This document shows, piece after piece, positions 52,203-60,336 of a DNA stretch of 64,000 nt; the first letter of the stretch is position 1; every line of letters begins with the position of its first letter. Source of the DNA: VXOI01 sp965261945 (GTDB lineage Bacteria; Chloroflexota; Dehalococcoidia; Lucifugimonadales; UBA3495); the NCBI GenBank assembly GCA_965261945.1, contig CBDHEF010000002.1, forward strand, positions 1,178,001 to 1,242,000, read 5' to 3'. The notes below the pieces were generated by a model. It worked only from the letters and a program-made list of their open reading frames with translations. It made no database searches and was not told where the DNA came from. The translations under genes were made by a program, and so were the position numbers.

Positions 52203-53441
52203 TTACCCCGCCGGCCTTCGGGTCAGGGGCAGCAGGGCAAAGAGCACAGCGGCCAATGCGAACAACGCCGCTATGTAAATCATTGTTTCCCTGAATCCCA
52301 TTGTTTGATAGATGGCCCCTGCAACCAGGGCCGAGGCCGCCGACATCAGGAAGGCGACACAGGCCACCACGCCCAGTCCAGTGGAGGCCACTTCGCGCCC
52401 CACTACATCAAACACCGCCGCAGTCAGGATGGGCTGGTCGGGGTAGAGGAAAAGACCCAACAGCGCAATCGTGACCGTCAACGCTATGCCGTCGTTGAAG
52501 GGAATCAACGCCAGGGTCACCAGGCAGGACCATATCAGTCCGGGCGCCAGCACCTGCTTACGGCCCCAACGGTCGGAAAGGGTCCCGGCCAGGGGCTTGG
52601 CCAGCAGCCCAATCACAATGAGCAATGCGATGTGAATTCCGCGCAGCCCCGGGTTCATCTCAAGCTCGTTGCCCAAGTACAACGGCAGCACCGTTACCAG
52701 GGCAATCAGGCACATACCCCGCAGTCCCCGAACGAAGGTCAGCCCCCATAGTACCGGGCTGCGCAGAAGGTGGCGAGTCAACTCTACGCGGCGGGCCATG
52801 GTCGGGGTATCGGCAGGCGTGCCCGATTCGGTGTTCACCCTGCCGATGTGCCGGAAAGACCACGCCACCATGAATGCCAGGAAAAACGGCGCGATGGCAT
52901 AGATGCTGAGCAGGTCCCGCCATTCCAGAAACGCCAACAACCCTCCGGTTGCCAGCGGCCCCACCACGTCGCCAATGCTGCCGCCGACGCCGTGGAAGGA
53001 CAGAGCCATCCCCCTGCGTTCCGCGAAATGATGGGACAAGGAAGCCGAGGCCGGTAGGTGCCAGACGGAATGGGAGATAGCCACCACCCCTATTCCAATC
53101 AGCAGCAAGGGGTATACCGGCGACACCCCCATAATCAGCGACCCGAGGGCGGCTATTCCCAGGCACATGGCCAGGAGGAACCCCCAATAGCGCCGCACAA
53201 TGTCCACCACCACGCCGCCCGGCAGCGCAATCAGCCCCGACGCAAGGTCTCTGGCCGACATTATCCCGGCAGCCCCAACGCTGTTAAGGCCGAAGGCGGC
53301 CTGAATTTCAGGGAGCGCCACGGCGAAACTCTGGATAATCCAGTGGAACGTGACGTGACCGACGGCCAGGCCGGAGAGCATATATCGCGCTCCAGGAATT
53401 GACCATTGATCTTTTCCGCTGGCCGTCTCGGTCTTCCCCAT
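52203..53441 (-). CDS. MFS transporter
   Basis: A 412-residue twelve-helix carrier. The M-G-K-T-E-T start at 53441 is preferred because the longer frame overlaps the upstream gene. The motif-A loop after helix 8 is visible as L-S-D-R-W-G-R-K. It is likely an exporter or importer of organic anions. It lies 43 nt downstream of nadX and may share its transcript, which raises the possibility of an amino-dicarboxylate or related substrate. Confidence 0.87.
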   Translation of the reverse strand: MGKTETASGKDQWSIPGARYMLSGLAVGHVTFHWIIQSFAVALPEIQAAFGLNSVGAAGIMSARDLASGLIALPGGVVVDIVRRYWGFLLAMCLGIAALGSLIMGVSPVYPLLLIGIGVVAISHSVWHLPASASLSHHFAERRGMALSFHGVGGSIGDVVGPLATGGLLAFLEWRDLLSIYAIAPFFLAFMVAWSFRHIGRVNTESGTPADTPTMARRVELTRHLLRSPVLWGLTFVRGLRGMCLIALVTVLPLYLGNELEMNPGLRGIHIALLIVIGLLAKPLAGTLSDRWGRKQVLAPGLIWSCLVTLALIPFNDGIALTVTIALLGLFLYPDQPILTAAVFDVVGREVASTGLGVVACVAFLMSAASALVAGAIYQTMGFRETMIYIAALFALAAVLFALLPLTRRPAG

Positions 53442-53484
53442 GACTAACCTGCCAACCGGGGCAAGGCGCAACAATGAGACTGCA

Positions 53485-54288
53485 TCAGGTTCCGATACGC
53501 ACCGGGTCGGCAACGTCGCGCACCGAGCGTATGATGGACAGCGCGGTAAGCCTGCCGGTCTTGGGGTTCTCGGACGGTATGTTCTCAATGTGGACTTTCA
53601 GCAGGCCGAATTCGCCCTCAACGATGATGTCGTGGCAGTTTCGGCTGAGTTCCGGGTCGGCGATGATGCGCACCATGGTGCGGTCGGGGCCGATGCCCGC
53701 CAGGCTTACCGCCGCCGATACGTTGAGGTTGGAAGGAAAGCCCCGGCAGGCTTCGCGGGCCGGGCCAAAGAACACTTCCTGCTCACGCGTCAGCCTGGCA
53801 ACGGGGATTTCATTCTCAACCAGATACGGGGCGCCCTCCAGCGCGGCGACGGGCTTGCGGGACACCATCTCCACCCGGTCTACCCGGCCCTGGCAGGCAG
53901 ACTTGATACCGTCCAGCCCGGCTATGGCCCCCGAGGGGGCGTAGAGGCGGCAGCCCGTTTCTCGGGCCCGCTCGATGACCCCCGGGTGTTCCAGCAACGC
54001 GCCGATACTGATGACCATCAGGTCCTTGCCAGCGCCGAAGGCCGCCTCGGCCAGGGACGGCACAACGTGTCCGCCAGCGGTTTCGATGAGCAACGACGAC
54101 CGGTCCACCAACTCCGCCAGCTCCAGGTACGGGGGCGGCGATTCCAGCGTGTCCAGGAACTCACGCGCCGACCCGGCGGAGCGGCTGGTCACGCCCGCCG
54201 CGGCCACGCCCAAATCGCCAGCATCGCCCGCCCGCAAGAGGGCGCGGCCAATGGCGCCGCAACCAACGATTCCTATAGCGTGAGTCAT
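53485..54288 (-). CDS. nadX: L-aspartate dehydrogenase-like protein
   Basis: A 267-residue NAD(P)-binding protein. It opens I-G-I-V-G-C-G-A-I-G-R-A, a Rossmann motif. The catalytic region S-R-N-C-H-D-I-I-V-E-G-E-F-G carries the histidine conserved in aspartate dehydrogenases, and S-N-L-N-V-S-A-A-V-S-L-A-G is the DUF108 substrate block. It converts aspartate to iminoaspartate for NAD synthesis, or oxidises another amino acid. No nadA or nadC is near. Confidence 0.85.
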   Translation of the reverse strand: MTHAIGIVGCGAIGRALLRAGDAGDLGVAAAGVTSRSAGSAREFLDTLESPPPYLELAELVDRSSLLIETAGGHVVPSLAEAAFGAGKDLMVISIGALLEHPGVIERARETGCRLYAPSGAIAGLDGIKSACQGRVDRVEMVSRKPVAALEGAPYLVENEIPVARLTREQEVFFGPAREACRGFPSNLNVSAAVSLAGIGPDRTMVRIIADPELSRNCHDIIVEGEFGLLKVHIENIPSENPKTGRLTALSIIRSVRDVADPVRIGT

Positions 54289-54324
54289 CTGGCCACCTCC
54301 GGCGCTACTCTACCACAAAAAAAC

Positions 54325-54353
54325 AGGGCCGCTCCCATCTGAGGAGCGGCCCT
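54325..54353 (-). terminator. Intrinsic terminator of the zinc-ribbon gene
   Basis: AGGGCCGCTCC pairs with GGAGCGGCCCT over 7 nt. On the minus strand it is followed by a run of seven T. Confidence 0.85.
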
Positions 54354-54376
54354 CGCCTGTTAGCCTTGGGGGTCGG

Positions 54377-54685
54377 CTACCGCCGGATAGAGCTAAAGCA
54401 GTCGCTGCAATACACAGGCCGGTCGCCACGAGGGACGAAGGGAACCATGGTGTCCACGCCACACTGGTCGCAGACCACCGGGTGCATCTCGCGGGTTCCG
54501 CCGCCGCCCATGCCGCCGCCGCCGCCGCCAACACGCTGCTGGCTCTTGCGGGCGCTGCGGCACGGGGAGCACCGCTTGGGGTCGTTGGTGTAGCCACGGG
54601 ACGAGAAGAACTCCTGTTCTCCGACGGTGAAGATGAAAGGCCCCCCACACTCCACACAGGTCAATTCTTTGTCTGCCAATGCCAT
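54377..54685 (-). CDS. Zinc-ribbon protein with two CxxC pairs and Gly-rich linker
   Basis: A 102-residue protein. The N-terminal domain shows C-V-E-C, F-F-S-S-R-G-Y and R-C-S-P-C-R, matching the probable zinc-ribbon domain zf-trcl. The C-terminal ribbon is V-V-C-D-Q-C-G and V-Y-C-S-D-C-F, a CxxC-x17-CxxC module. Between them is a G-G-G-G-G-G-M-G-G-G-G linker. These proteins are frequent in Chloroflexota and may act in nucleic-acid binding. It ends at a strong terminator. Confidence 0.85.
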   Translation of the reverse strand: MALADKELTCVECGGPFIFTVGEQEFFSSRGYTNDPKRCSPCRSARKSQQRVGGGGGGMGGGGTREMHPVVCDQCGVDTMVPFVPRGDRPVYCSDCFSSIRR

Positions 54686-54867
54686 TCGGATAACCTCCAG
54701 ATTTATCGGGTAACGCCGGGCTCAGTCCAGGTCATCCGAGGCAGCGGTAACGGAATCTGTAACCAACAGCAGGACACCCTAACTTGCGCCAACTTCATTA
54801 TACCATCAACTGACGACTGCAATGCGAATAGCGAAACGCAAATTCCAGATTGGTTTCGGCGCCGGCG

Positions 54868-55320
54868 CTATTCCTCCGGCGGAAGGTACGCATTGGGAAC
54901 GATGGCGCTGCCGCTGCCCACGCCCGTGGTATCGCCGCGCTGGTTTTGCGCTTCGATCTTGACGTTGACCTTTAGCCCGTTGGCCTCCCGGGAGGTTTCG
55001 GTCACTTCCCCGGTGAAAGTTATGGTGTCGCCGGGTCGCACCGGACGGATGAAACGAAGGTCAACCGTGCCGGAGTGGTTGAAGACATCGCTGCCGAAGT
55101 GCCGACGCAGCAATTCCAGGGCAAAGCTGATGGACATCCGTCCGGAGGCCACCGTCCCGCTGGTGCCCAAGGTCTCACGGGCGGCCTCCTCATCGGTGAA
55201 TTGCGACGGTTCGGAGTGCCCGGCGCTGCCCTCGAAGAGATTGATGGCTTCCTGGGAGATTTCTTTGACCAGCGGCCCTACCGGGTCACCTTCGGTGTAG
55301 CCACGCTCTAGCCGCCCCAT
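54868..55320 (-). CDS. MaoC-like hot-dog dehydratase, C-terminal type
   Basis: A 150-residue hot-dog protein. F-I-R-P-V-R-P-G-D-T-I-T-F-T-G-E-V is the standard strand of MaoC dehydratases. The catalytic D-x-N-x-H motif seen in full MaoC enzymes is replaced by S-G-T-V-A-S-G-R-M-S, so it may be the non-catalytic half or act with its partner. It overlaps the upstream MaoC-like gene by 13 nt, implying a heterodimer. Confidence 0.75.
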   Translation of the reverse strand: MGRLERGYTEGDPVGPLVKEISQEAINLFEGSAGHSEPSQFTDEEAARETLGTSGTVASGRMSISFALELLRRHFGSDVFNHSGTVDLRFIRPVRPGDTITFTGEVTETSREANGLKVNVKIEAQNQRGDTTGVGSGSAIVPNAYLPPEE

Positions 55321-55727
55321 TTCTTCCCCACCTCCGACGGCTGTTTCAGCTCGTGCGTGATAACGCGATCAATGAGCCGCCCGTCCTCGTCCACCGACAC
55401 TGCCTCGGTGACGATGTAGTTCTTACCCCGGCGCAGATACTTGTCGGCAACCCAGGCGGCGACTGTCAGCTTCTTTCCAGGGACAGGAGAGTTGTAGCAG
55501 TGGAAGGCGCACCGAGCGTTGACCGAGCCATTATCGGAGTATTTGGCGTTGAACTGCCGCACGTCCACCTTGTGGGAGATGGTGGGGAAGGCGGCCGCCG
55601 GGTCCATCACACCCCGGCGGTATTCGTCAATCATTTCCTGCGTCAGGGTGTATTCGTACTTCTCAAAAGTCTCGCCCACTTCCAGGGCATCCCAATCGAG
55701 GGGAACACGAGTGTCGGCTTCAACCAT
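55308..55727 (-). CDS. MaoC-like hot-dog dehydratase, N-terminal type
   Basis: A 139-residue protein. The start M-V-E-A-D at 55727 is fixed by GGAGGTctggcgc. It contains V-G-E-T-F-E-K-Y-E-Y-T-L-T-Q-E-M-I-D-E-Y and V-P-G-K-K-L-T-V-A-A-W-V-A-D-K-Y, as in FAS1/MaoC dimerisation halves. Its partner overlaps its 3' end. Together they probably hydrate an enoyl-CoA, in line with the enoyl-CoA hydratase upstream. Confidence 0.75.
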   Translation of the reverse strand: MVEADTRVPLDWDALEVGETFEKYEYTLTQEMIDEYRRGVMDPAAAFPTISHKVDVRQFNAKYSDNGSVNARCAFHCYNSPVPGKKLTVAAWVADKYLRRGKNYIVTEAVSVDEDGRLIDRVITHELKQPSEVGKKWGG

Positions 55728-55755
55728 GCGCCAGACCTCCATATTTGTGCAAGGT

Positions 55756-55790
55756 CCCCTCTCCCTCCGGGAAGGGGTCAAAGTGAAGGC
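55756..55790. repeat. REP-like repeat, CCCCTCTCCCTCCGGG type
   Basis: A fourth site of the dispersed palindromic family, between the MaoC and hydratase genes. Confidence 0.6.
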
Positions 55791-55822
55791 GTTTAATTTC
55801 GTCATATTAGTATAGACTTACG

Positions 55823-56614
55823 TTAACGGCCCTTCCACTCCGGTGGGCGCTTTTCAGCGAAGGCGCGCGGCCCCTCCGCAAAGTCCTCGGTGCGTGTCAG
55901 GGTGGAAAATAGTATGTTCTCGAACCGCAGGGCGTCCTCCAGTACGCGCCCAAGGCTCCTTATCATGGACTCCTTCGCCGAGCGGACTCCCAGCGGACCG
56001 TTGGCGCAGATGGCGTCGGCGTATCGCTCTGCGACGGGCATCAGCCGCTCCGGCGGCACGACCTCGCTGACCAGTCCGATGCGAAGGGCCTCTTCAGCGC
56101 CGATATGCTCGCCGGTAAGCTGCATCCGCAGGGCGTTGCCCAAGCCGACGATGAGAGGCAGGCGCACCGTGCCGCCGTCGCAGTGGTGGAATCCCCGCTT
56201 CACCTCGGAGCAGCCGAACACGGCGTTGTCCGACGCGATTCGAATGTCGCAGGCCAGGGCCAGCTCCAGCCCCCCGGCCAAGGCGTAGCCGTTCACCGCG
56301 GCGATGATGGGTTTCCAGATGTTCAGCCCCCGCGTGATGCCGCCGAAGCCGGGACGGTCGGCGTCCTGCCGCAGGTCGTAGATGTCACGCTCTCCGAGGG
56401 CGGGGGTGTAGGTCTTGAGGTCGGCTCCGGCGCAGAAGGCGCGGTCGCCCTCGCCGGTGACAATCGCCACCCAAGCCTCCGGGTCGTCGCGAAAAGCCTC
56501 CCAGACCTCTATGATTTCAGCCTGCTGCTCTGGCCCCAGGGCGTTCATCGCCTGCGGACGCCGGATAGTTACGTAGGCGGTGTGATTTCTCAGTTCGTAA
56601 CTTATGTCGGGCAT
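55823..56614 (-). CDS. Enoyl-CoA hydratase/isomerase family protein
   Basis: A 263-residue crotonase-fold enzyme. M-P-D-I-S-Y-E-L at 56614. Oxyanion-hole motifs are F-C-A-G-A-D-L-K and N-G-Y-A-L-A-G-G-L-E-L-A-L-A-C-D. Of the two catalytic glutamates of classical hydratases, the second position appears in G-F-H-H-C-D-G-G-T, where Asp or His replaces it. The exact reaction (hydratase, isomerase or dehalogenase) is therefore open. The 5' end overlaps the antitoxin frame by 98 nt on the same strand. Confidence 0.87.
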   Translation of the reverse strand: MPDISYELRNHTAYVTIRRPQAMNALGPEQQAEIIEVWEAFRDDPEAWVAIVTGEGDRAFCAGADLKTYTPALGERDIYDLRQDADRPGFGGITRGLNIWKPIIAAVNGYALAGGLELALACDIRIASDNAVFGCSEVKRGFHHCDGGTVRLPLIVGLGNALRMQLTGEHIGAEEALRIGLVSEVVPPERLMPVAERYADAICANGPLGVRSAKESMIRSLGRVLEDALRFENILFSTLTRTEDFAEGPRAFAEKRPPEWKGR

Positions 56615-56996
56615 ATTCTCTCTTCCGCCGCCATTTGCTCGTGAATCTGGGGACGGCCTCAACCTCCAGTTTAATGCCTTCGCGCCGGTACATTTTTCTG
56701 ATGACCTCGAAAAGGTCTTGCACTTCCGGGTTGCTGTTACGGCTGAACATAGCCTTCAAAGACTCGGACGGTAGGCCGGTCAGCTCGGACAATCCCTTGT
56801 AACCAATTCTCGCGTCGATGTAATCCCTCAACGCGGCTTTGCCCACCTCCACGTCGCCATCCAGAAAGAATCGGACAGATGAGACCAGCAACCTCTTACG
56901 TACATTAGGGTCGCGGCGGGCGATGTCCGGTAGAGTTTTCTCGCCATAACGCCGCAGTCCCAAGGATTTGGGGACATTATCCAAAGGTGACGTCAT
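56517..56996 (-). CDS. HigA-like antitoxin (helix-turn-helix), extended C-terminus
   Basis: A 159-residue frame from ATG 56996, 19 nt after the toxin stop. G-D-V-E-V-G-K-A-A-L-R-D-Y-I-D-A-R-I-G-Y-K-G-L-S-E-L-T-G is the HTH region of this antitoxin type, followed by D-L-F-E-V-I-R-K-M. Family proteins usually end near E-G-I-K-L-E-V; here the frame runs on about 40 residues into the start of the hydratase gene, so an ancestral stop may be lost. It is intact while its toxin is broken. Confidence 0.72.
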   Translation of the reverse strand: MTSPLDNVPKSLGLRRYGEKTLPDIARRDPNVRKRLLVSSVRFFLDGDVEVGKAALRDYIDARIGYKGLSELTGLPSESLKAMFSRNSNPEVQDLFEVIRKMYRREGIKLEVEAVPRFTSKWRRKREYARHKLRTEKSHRLRNYPASAGDERPGARAAG

Positions 56997-57015
56997 ATCT
57001 GTTTCTCCTGTGGCG

Positions 57016-57347
57016 CTATCGTGTCCTCTGCAAGTAGTCCCGCCAACGAGCCCTCGCGTCGGAAATGTCCGCCGACTGGCGCTGTTTGGTTCCTCCACCA
57101 AGCAAAATGATAATCCTGTCGCCTTCCCTGCCGAAATATATCCGGTAGCCTGGACCAAACCTGGACCAAAATTGATGCGGAACTCGAATACCCCGGCACC
57201 CAAGCCCTTCGCATTGGACAGGTTTCCTTTCGCCATACGTCCACGGGCCGTTTCCACTCTGTGTCGCGCCTCTGTATTGAGGCTGTGAAGCCATTCCCCA
57301 AACACACTGCGCCCATCGGGACTGATGTATTCCCGTATCTCAATCAT
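57016..57347 (-). pseudogene. RelE/HigB-like toxin inactivated by an 11-bp tandem duplication
   Basis: Starts M-I-E-I-R-E-Y-I-S-P-D-G-R-S at 57347. Mid-gene, CCTGGACCAAA is present twice head-to-tail (57149-57159, 57160-57170). With one copy the protein reads F-R-I-N-F-G-P-G-Y-R-I-Y-F-G-R-E-G-D-R, the normal core of this toxin type, and ends L-Q-R-T-R at 57016. With both copies the frame shifts at G-P-G-L-V-Q. Apart from this duplication the gene is complete. Confidence 0.85.
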
Positions 57348-57474
57348 ACTCTGGTGACGCCACCATAACTTACCCCTCAATCCGCTCCCGCACAAGGCCA
57401 CTGACCGCTTGCCCATCGCCGCTGCAACGTGCGGCGCTACCCCACGATACGCCACTGAAATGGGAGGTTTGGCG

Positions 57475-57760
57475 ATGAAACTTGCGCCTTTCGACGACTT
57501 CCGCTTGGGTGTAATTAAGGGAGACCGGATTGCCGAGCTGAACTCGGAGATGTCCAAGATCACTACACTTGAGCCGGGCGACGTCATTGCAACGGGCGTC
57601 ATTCACCAGCATATCGGCGCGGTCCAGAACGGCTACGTGCTGCGAGCGGAGATCGAAGGCCCCGGCCCGCCCCTGATTATCAGCGTCTCCGACCCGTCAG
57701 TATGCGAGTGGCCGCGCGGCGTAGACTCGGAGTTCGCCGCGGTGATCATCGCCAGCGGTC
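57475..57760 (+). pseudogene. Fumarylacetoacetate hydrolase family remnant, internally deleted
   Basis: The N-terminus M-K-L-A-P-F-D-D-F-R-L-G-V-I-K-G-D and a C-terminal part T-L-E-P-G-D-V-I-A-T-G, then G-Y-V-L-R-A-E-I-E-G, then V-S-D-P..W-P-R match the two ends of FAH-domain enzymes. The roughly 150 central residues with the metal-binding E-x-E..D motif are missing. The open frame continues to 58308 without similarity, antisense to other debris. It is a decayed gene. Confidence 0.65.
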
Positions 57761-57852
57761 GGCGGGGGCAGCAGCGATTCTCCCGGCCAAGCCTTGTGAC
57801 CGCGCAGGGGCGGGTTCCGTACCCGCCCCTTGCTTTGGAATCGTCAATCTTC

Positions 57853-58169
57853 TCAACCCGATCTCAGGTCTTCGTCGTCTATTTCGCGCCAATATACGGT
57901 GCCGGAGTCTATCTGCCAATTTATCGAGTCATGGCTCCTGACGCTCGCAATAGCAGCCCTGGCGGGCAGGCCGGTGAACTCCGTAAGGAAGCGGGCGTTG
58001 CGCAACGCCCGGTGAGTGTCCCACACCCCCCCGACGAACGAGACTTCGACCGCGATATACTGAATTGCAGCAATTCTTCGCCGAGTATCTGGGCCTTGAC
58101 AGCGACTTTCCACTCAGGGTTTCCCGAAAGGGATCTAAGGAATTCTTCCTGGCTGTTAATGGTGGTCAT
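57853..58169 (-). pseudogene. PD-(D/E)XK-like hypothetical protein, centre deleted
   Basis: The first part from 58169 reads M-T-T-I-N-S-Q-E-E-F-L-R-S-L, then E-W-K-V-A-V-K-A-Q-I-L-G-E-E-L-L-Q. In another frame follows Y-I-A-V-E-V-S-F-V-G-G-V-W-D-T-H-R-A-L-R-N-A, a nuclease-like half common in Chloroflexota hypothetical proteins. The middle is missing and the junction at about 58065 is out of frame. Confidence 0.55.
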
Positions 58170-58383
58170 GGCTTTCCCTCATCACAAGGCAACACTCATA
58201 TTCCACACAACCCCGGCGGGTATGTATATTTACGACTGTCATAATGTTTACGGCAATTCCTCATACGCCCTCTTCAGTGGCGATGCGCGGCGGCCGAGTT
58301 TGGGATAGGCAATTGCGGTCACATTCCGGCGGGCGTATTATGCGGGCTTACGGCCTCGGCAGATTCGGGGTTGGAGGCGAGCT

Positions 58384-59445
58384 ATGACGCAGGCTAACGC
58401 GCTCAACGATACGCTGGAGTTCGGGCTGTTCGACTGGATCGAGTGGGACAAGTCGGCTCCGCACGAAATCTTCGAAAACCGCCTCAAGATGCTGGAGTAC
58501 GCCGACCGCAGCGGCTTCCACAGCTACCATCTGGCCGAGCACCACATCACGCCGCTGAGCGTCTCACCCTCCCCGTCGGTGTTCCTGGCTGCGGCGGCGC
58601 AGCGGACTTCAAAATTGCGGCTGGGGGCCTTGGTCTACCTGCTGCCCTTCTACAACCCCATCCGCCTGTACCACGAGATATGTATGCTGGACAATCTCAG
58701 CAACGGTCGCCTGGACCTGGGCGTGGGCCGGGGGGTCTCGCCGATTGAGGCGGAGAAGTTCGCCGTTGACCTGGACACCAGCTGGGAAGTGTTCAATGAG
58801 CAGATGGGTATGTTCACCAGCAGCTTCACAACCGGCATACTCAACCACAAGGGCCAGCACTACAACTACGAGAACATAGAACTCTGGATAAAGCCTTACC
58901 AGAAACCCTACCCCCCACTCTGGTACGCCAGCAACAATATCGAAACTGTGCCCTGGATGGCCCAGCACGGCTTCAACACCTGCCACGTGTTTGCCGACAA
59001 CGCTGTCACCAAGGCGCACTACGACCTCTACAAGCAGGTCTGGAACGCCGAGCGAATGTCCGACGGACTGAACAGCCATGTGGCCGTTCCCAAGCTGGGG
59101 CTTGTCCGTCACATTTACGTCTCTTCCAGCGACGAACAGGCCAGGATCGAGGCCAAGCCGGCCTTCCAGACCTGGTTCCACAATATCAACTACCTGTGGG
59201 ACAAGGCCGGGTACGACTTCCTGAACTTCATCCGAGATTTCGACGACCTGGAATCCCGGGAAATCGTCATCGCCGGCTCGCCGTCAACCGTGCGCGAACA
59301 GGTGCAGCGGGCCATTGATGAGACGGGCATCAACTACTTCTGCCCGATCTTTGCGTGGGGCGACCTGACCCCGGACCAGGTCATCGGCTCCATGGGCCTG
59401 TTCGTGGACGAGGTGATGCCAACCCTGCGGCCCTGCTCGTCATAG
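58384..59445 (+). CDS. LLM-class flavin-dependent oxidoreductase
   Basis: A 353-residue bacterial-luciferase-like monooxygenase. ATG 58384 follows TTGGAGGCGAGCT. Blocks are G-F-H-S-Y-H-L-A-E-H-H, K-L-R-L-G-A-L-V-Y-L-L-P, N-G-R-L-D-L-G-V-G-R-G and P-Y-P-P-L-W-Y-A-S-N. The H-H-x-T/N-P pattern after A-E is typical of FMN-dependent members that take reduced flavin. Substrate unknown; probably a ring- or sulfur-compound oxygenase. Confidence 0.88.
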   Translation: MTQANALNDTLEFGLFDWIEWDKSAPHEIFENRLKMLEYADRSGFHSYHLAEHHITPLSVSPSPSVFLAAAAQRTSKLRLGALVYLLPFYNPIRLYHEICMLDNLSNGRLDLGVGRGVSPIEAEKFAVDLDTSWEVFNEQMGMFTSSFTTGILNHKGQHYNYENIELWIKPYQKPYPPLWYASNNIETVPWMAQHGFNTCHVFADNAVTKAHYDLYKQVWNAERMSDGLNSHVAVPKLGLVRHIYVSSSDEQARIEAKPAFQTWFHNINYLWDKAGYDFLNFIRDFDDLESREIVIAGSPSTVREQVQRAIDETGINYFCPIFAWGDLTPDQVIGSMGLFVDEVMPTLRPCSS

Positions 59446-59458
59446 ATGTGGGAATACG

Positions 59459-59492
59459 CCCCCACCCCGACCCTCTCTCCCGGGGGAGACGG
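59459..59492. repeat. REP-like repeat, CCCTCTCTCCCGGGGGAGA type
   Basis: A dispersed palindrome between the LLM and LUD genes, of the same family as 23006. Confidence 0.65.
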
Positions 59493-59547
59493 AATTATGC
59501 AGTCCCCTCCGGCATGGGAAAGGCGCTAAACAAGAGGAGACTCAACA

Positions 59548-60165
59548 ATGTCAACCGGCAACCCCATTGCTGCGGCATCCTCCGTAGCAATCCAAAGGAC
59601 CATCGAGGGCCTGGCTTCCCGCAATGTGGAGGCGTTCCTGGTAGAGAGCCGGGAGGCGGCCCTGGCCAAGCTGCTGGAGCTGGTGCCGGAGGGTTCCGAA
59701 GTTTTTGTGAATACCTCGGAGACGCTGGCAACCATCGGCTACACGGAATATATGCACGGCAACGACCGCTATGTAAACCTGCACGACCAGATGATGGCCC
59801 AACCCGACCCGGCGGCGCAACGGGAGTTCCGGCGCAAGACCACTACCGCCGACTACTTCGTGGGCAGCGTACAGGCCATCGCCGAGACCGGCGAAATCGT
59901 CGTCGCCAGCAGTTCCGGGAGCCAGATAGGGGCTTACTCCTACGGTGCGCGCCGCCTCGTCCTGGTGGCCGGCGCCCAGAAGATCTGCCCCACGCTGGCC
60001 GAGGCGGAGGCCCGCACCCGCGGCTGGACGCTGGAGCGCCACGACCGCTGGCTGGAAGACCGGGGCGTCGCCCCCACACCAATAGGCAAATACATGGTGA
60101 TGGAGCACGAGCCGGTGGTGGGGCGCATCTCGATGCTCCTGGTCCCGGAGAGCCTGGGGTGGTAG
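59548..60165 (+). CDS. LUD-domain protein (LutC/YkgG family)
   Basis: A 205-residue protein of the lactate-utilisation C family. The T-L-A-T-I-G-Y-T-E, T-A-D-Y-F-V-G-S-V-Q-A-I-A-E-T-G-E-I-V and S-S-S-G-S-Q-I-G-A-Y-S-Y-G blocks are the LUD core. No lutA or lutB lies beside it, so it may serve another oxidation system or assist the alpha-hydroxy-acid oxidase at 21060 (inference). The start has GAGGAGACTCAACA upstream. Confidence 0.85.
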   Translation: MSTGNPIAAASSVAIQRTIEGLASRNVEAFLVESREAALAKLLELVPEGSEVFVNTSETLATIGYTEYMHGNDRYVNLHDQMMAQPDPAAQREFRRKTTTADYFVGSVQAIAETGEIVVASSSGSQIGAYSYGARRLVLVAGAQKICPTLAEAEARTRGWTLERHDRWLEDRGVAPTPIGKYMVMEHEPVVGRISMLLVPESLGW

Positions 60166-60235
60166 GCATCTGCCAGTAGTCAGTGGCCTGTTGTGAGTAA
60201 AGGGATTGGCGCCGCTGGGACATTGCGGCACCATT

Positions 60236-60326
60236 GCTTCAGCCCCGCGTGTGCGGGGAAAACGAAAAGTCGACGCTGAACGGGGAGCCGATCTTAGGTC
60301 TACCCCCCCGCGGGTGCGGGGAGTAC
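60236..60326 (+). CRISPR. Minimal two-repeat CRISPR-like unit, type I-E style
   Basis: Repeat 1 (60236-60263) and repeat 2 (60297-60326) share a CCCCGCG-N-GTGCGGGGA core and an AC end, as in 28-29 bp type I-E repeats. They are separated by 33 nt (60264-60296), the normal I-E spacer length. There are no cas genes and no further repeats. The spacer translates as E-K-S-T-L-N-G-E-P-I-L, echoing the adjacent OsmC gene. It could be a CRISPR relic or two chance hairpins in decayed coding sequence. Confidence 0.45.
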
Positions 60327-60336
60327 AGGAGTGAGT

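Noticed and set aside
57761..58308. C-terminal continuation of the FAH frame
   Set aside because: No similarity to FAH proteins and antisense to a nuclease-like remnant; treated as chance read-through.
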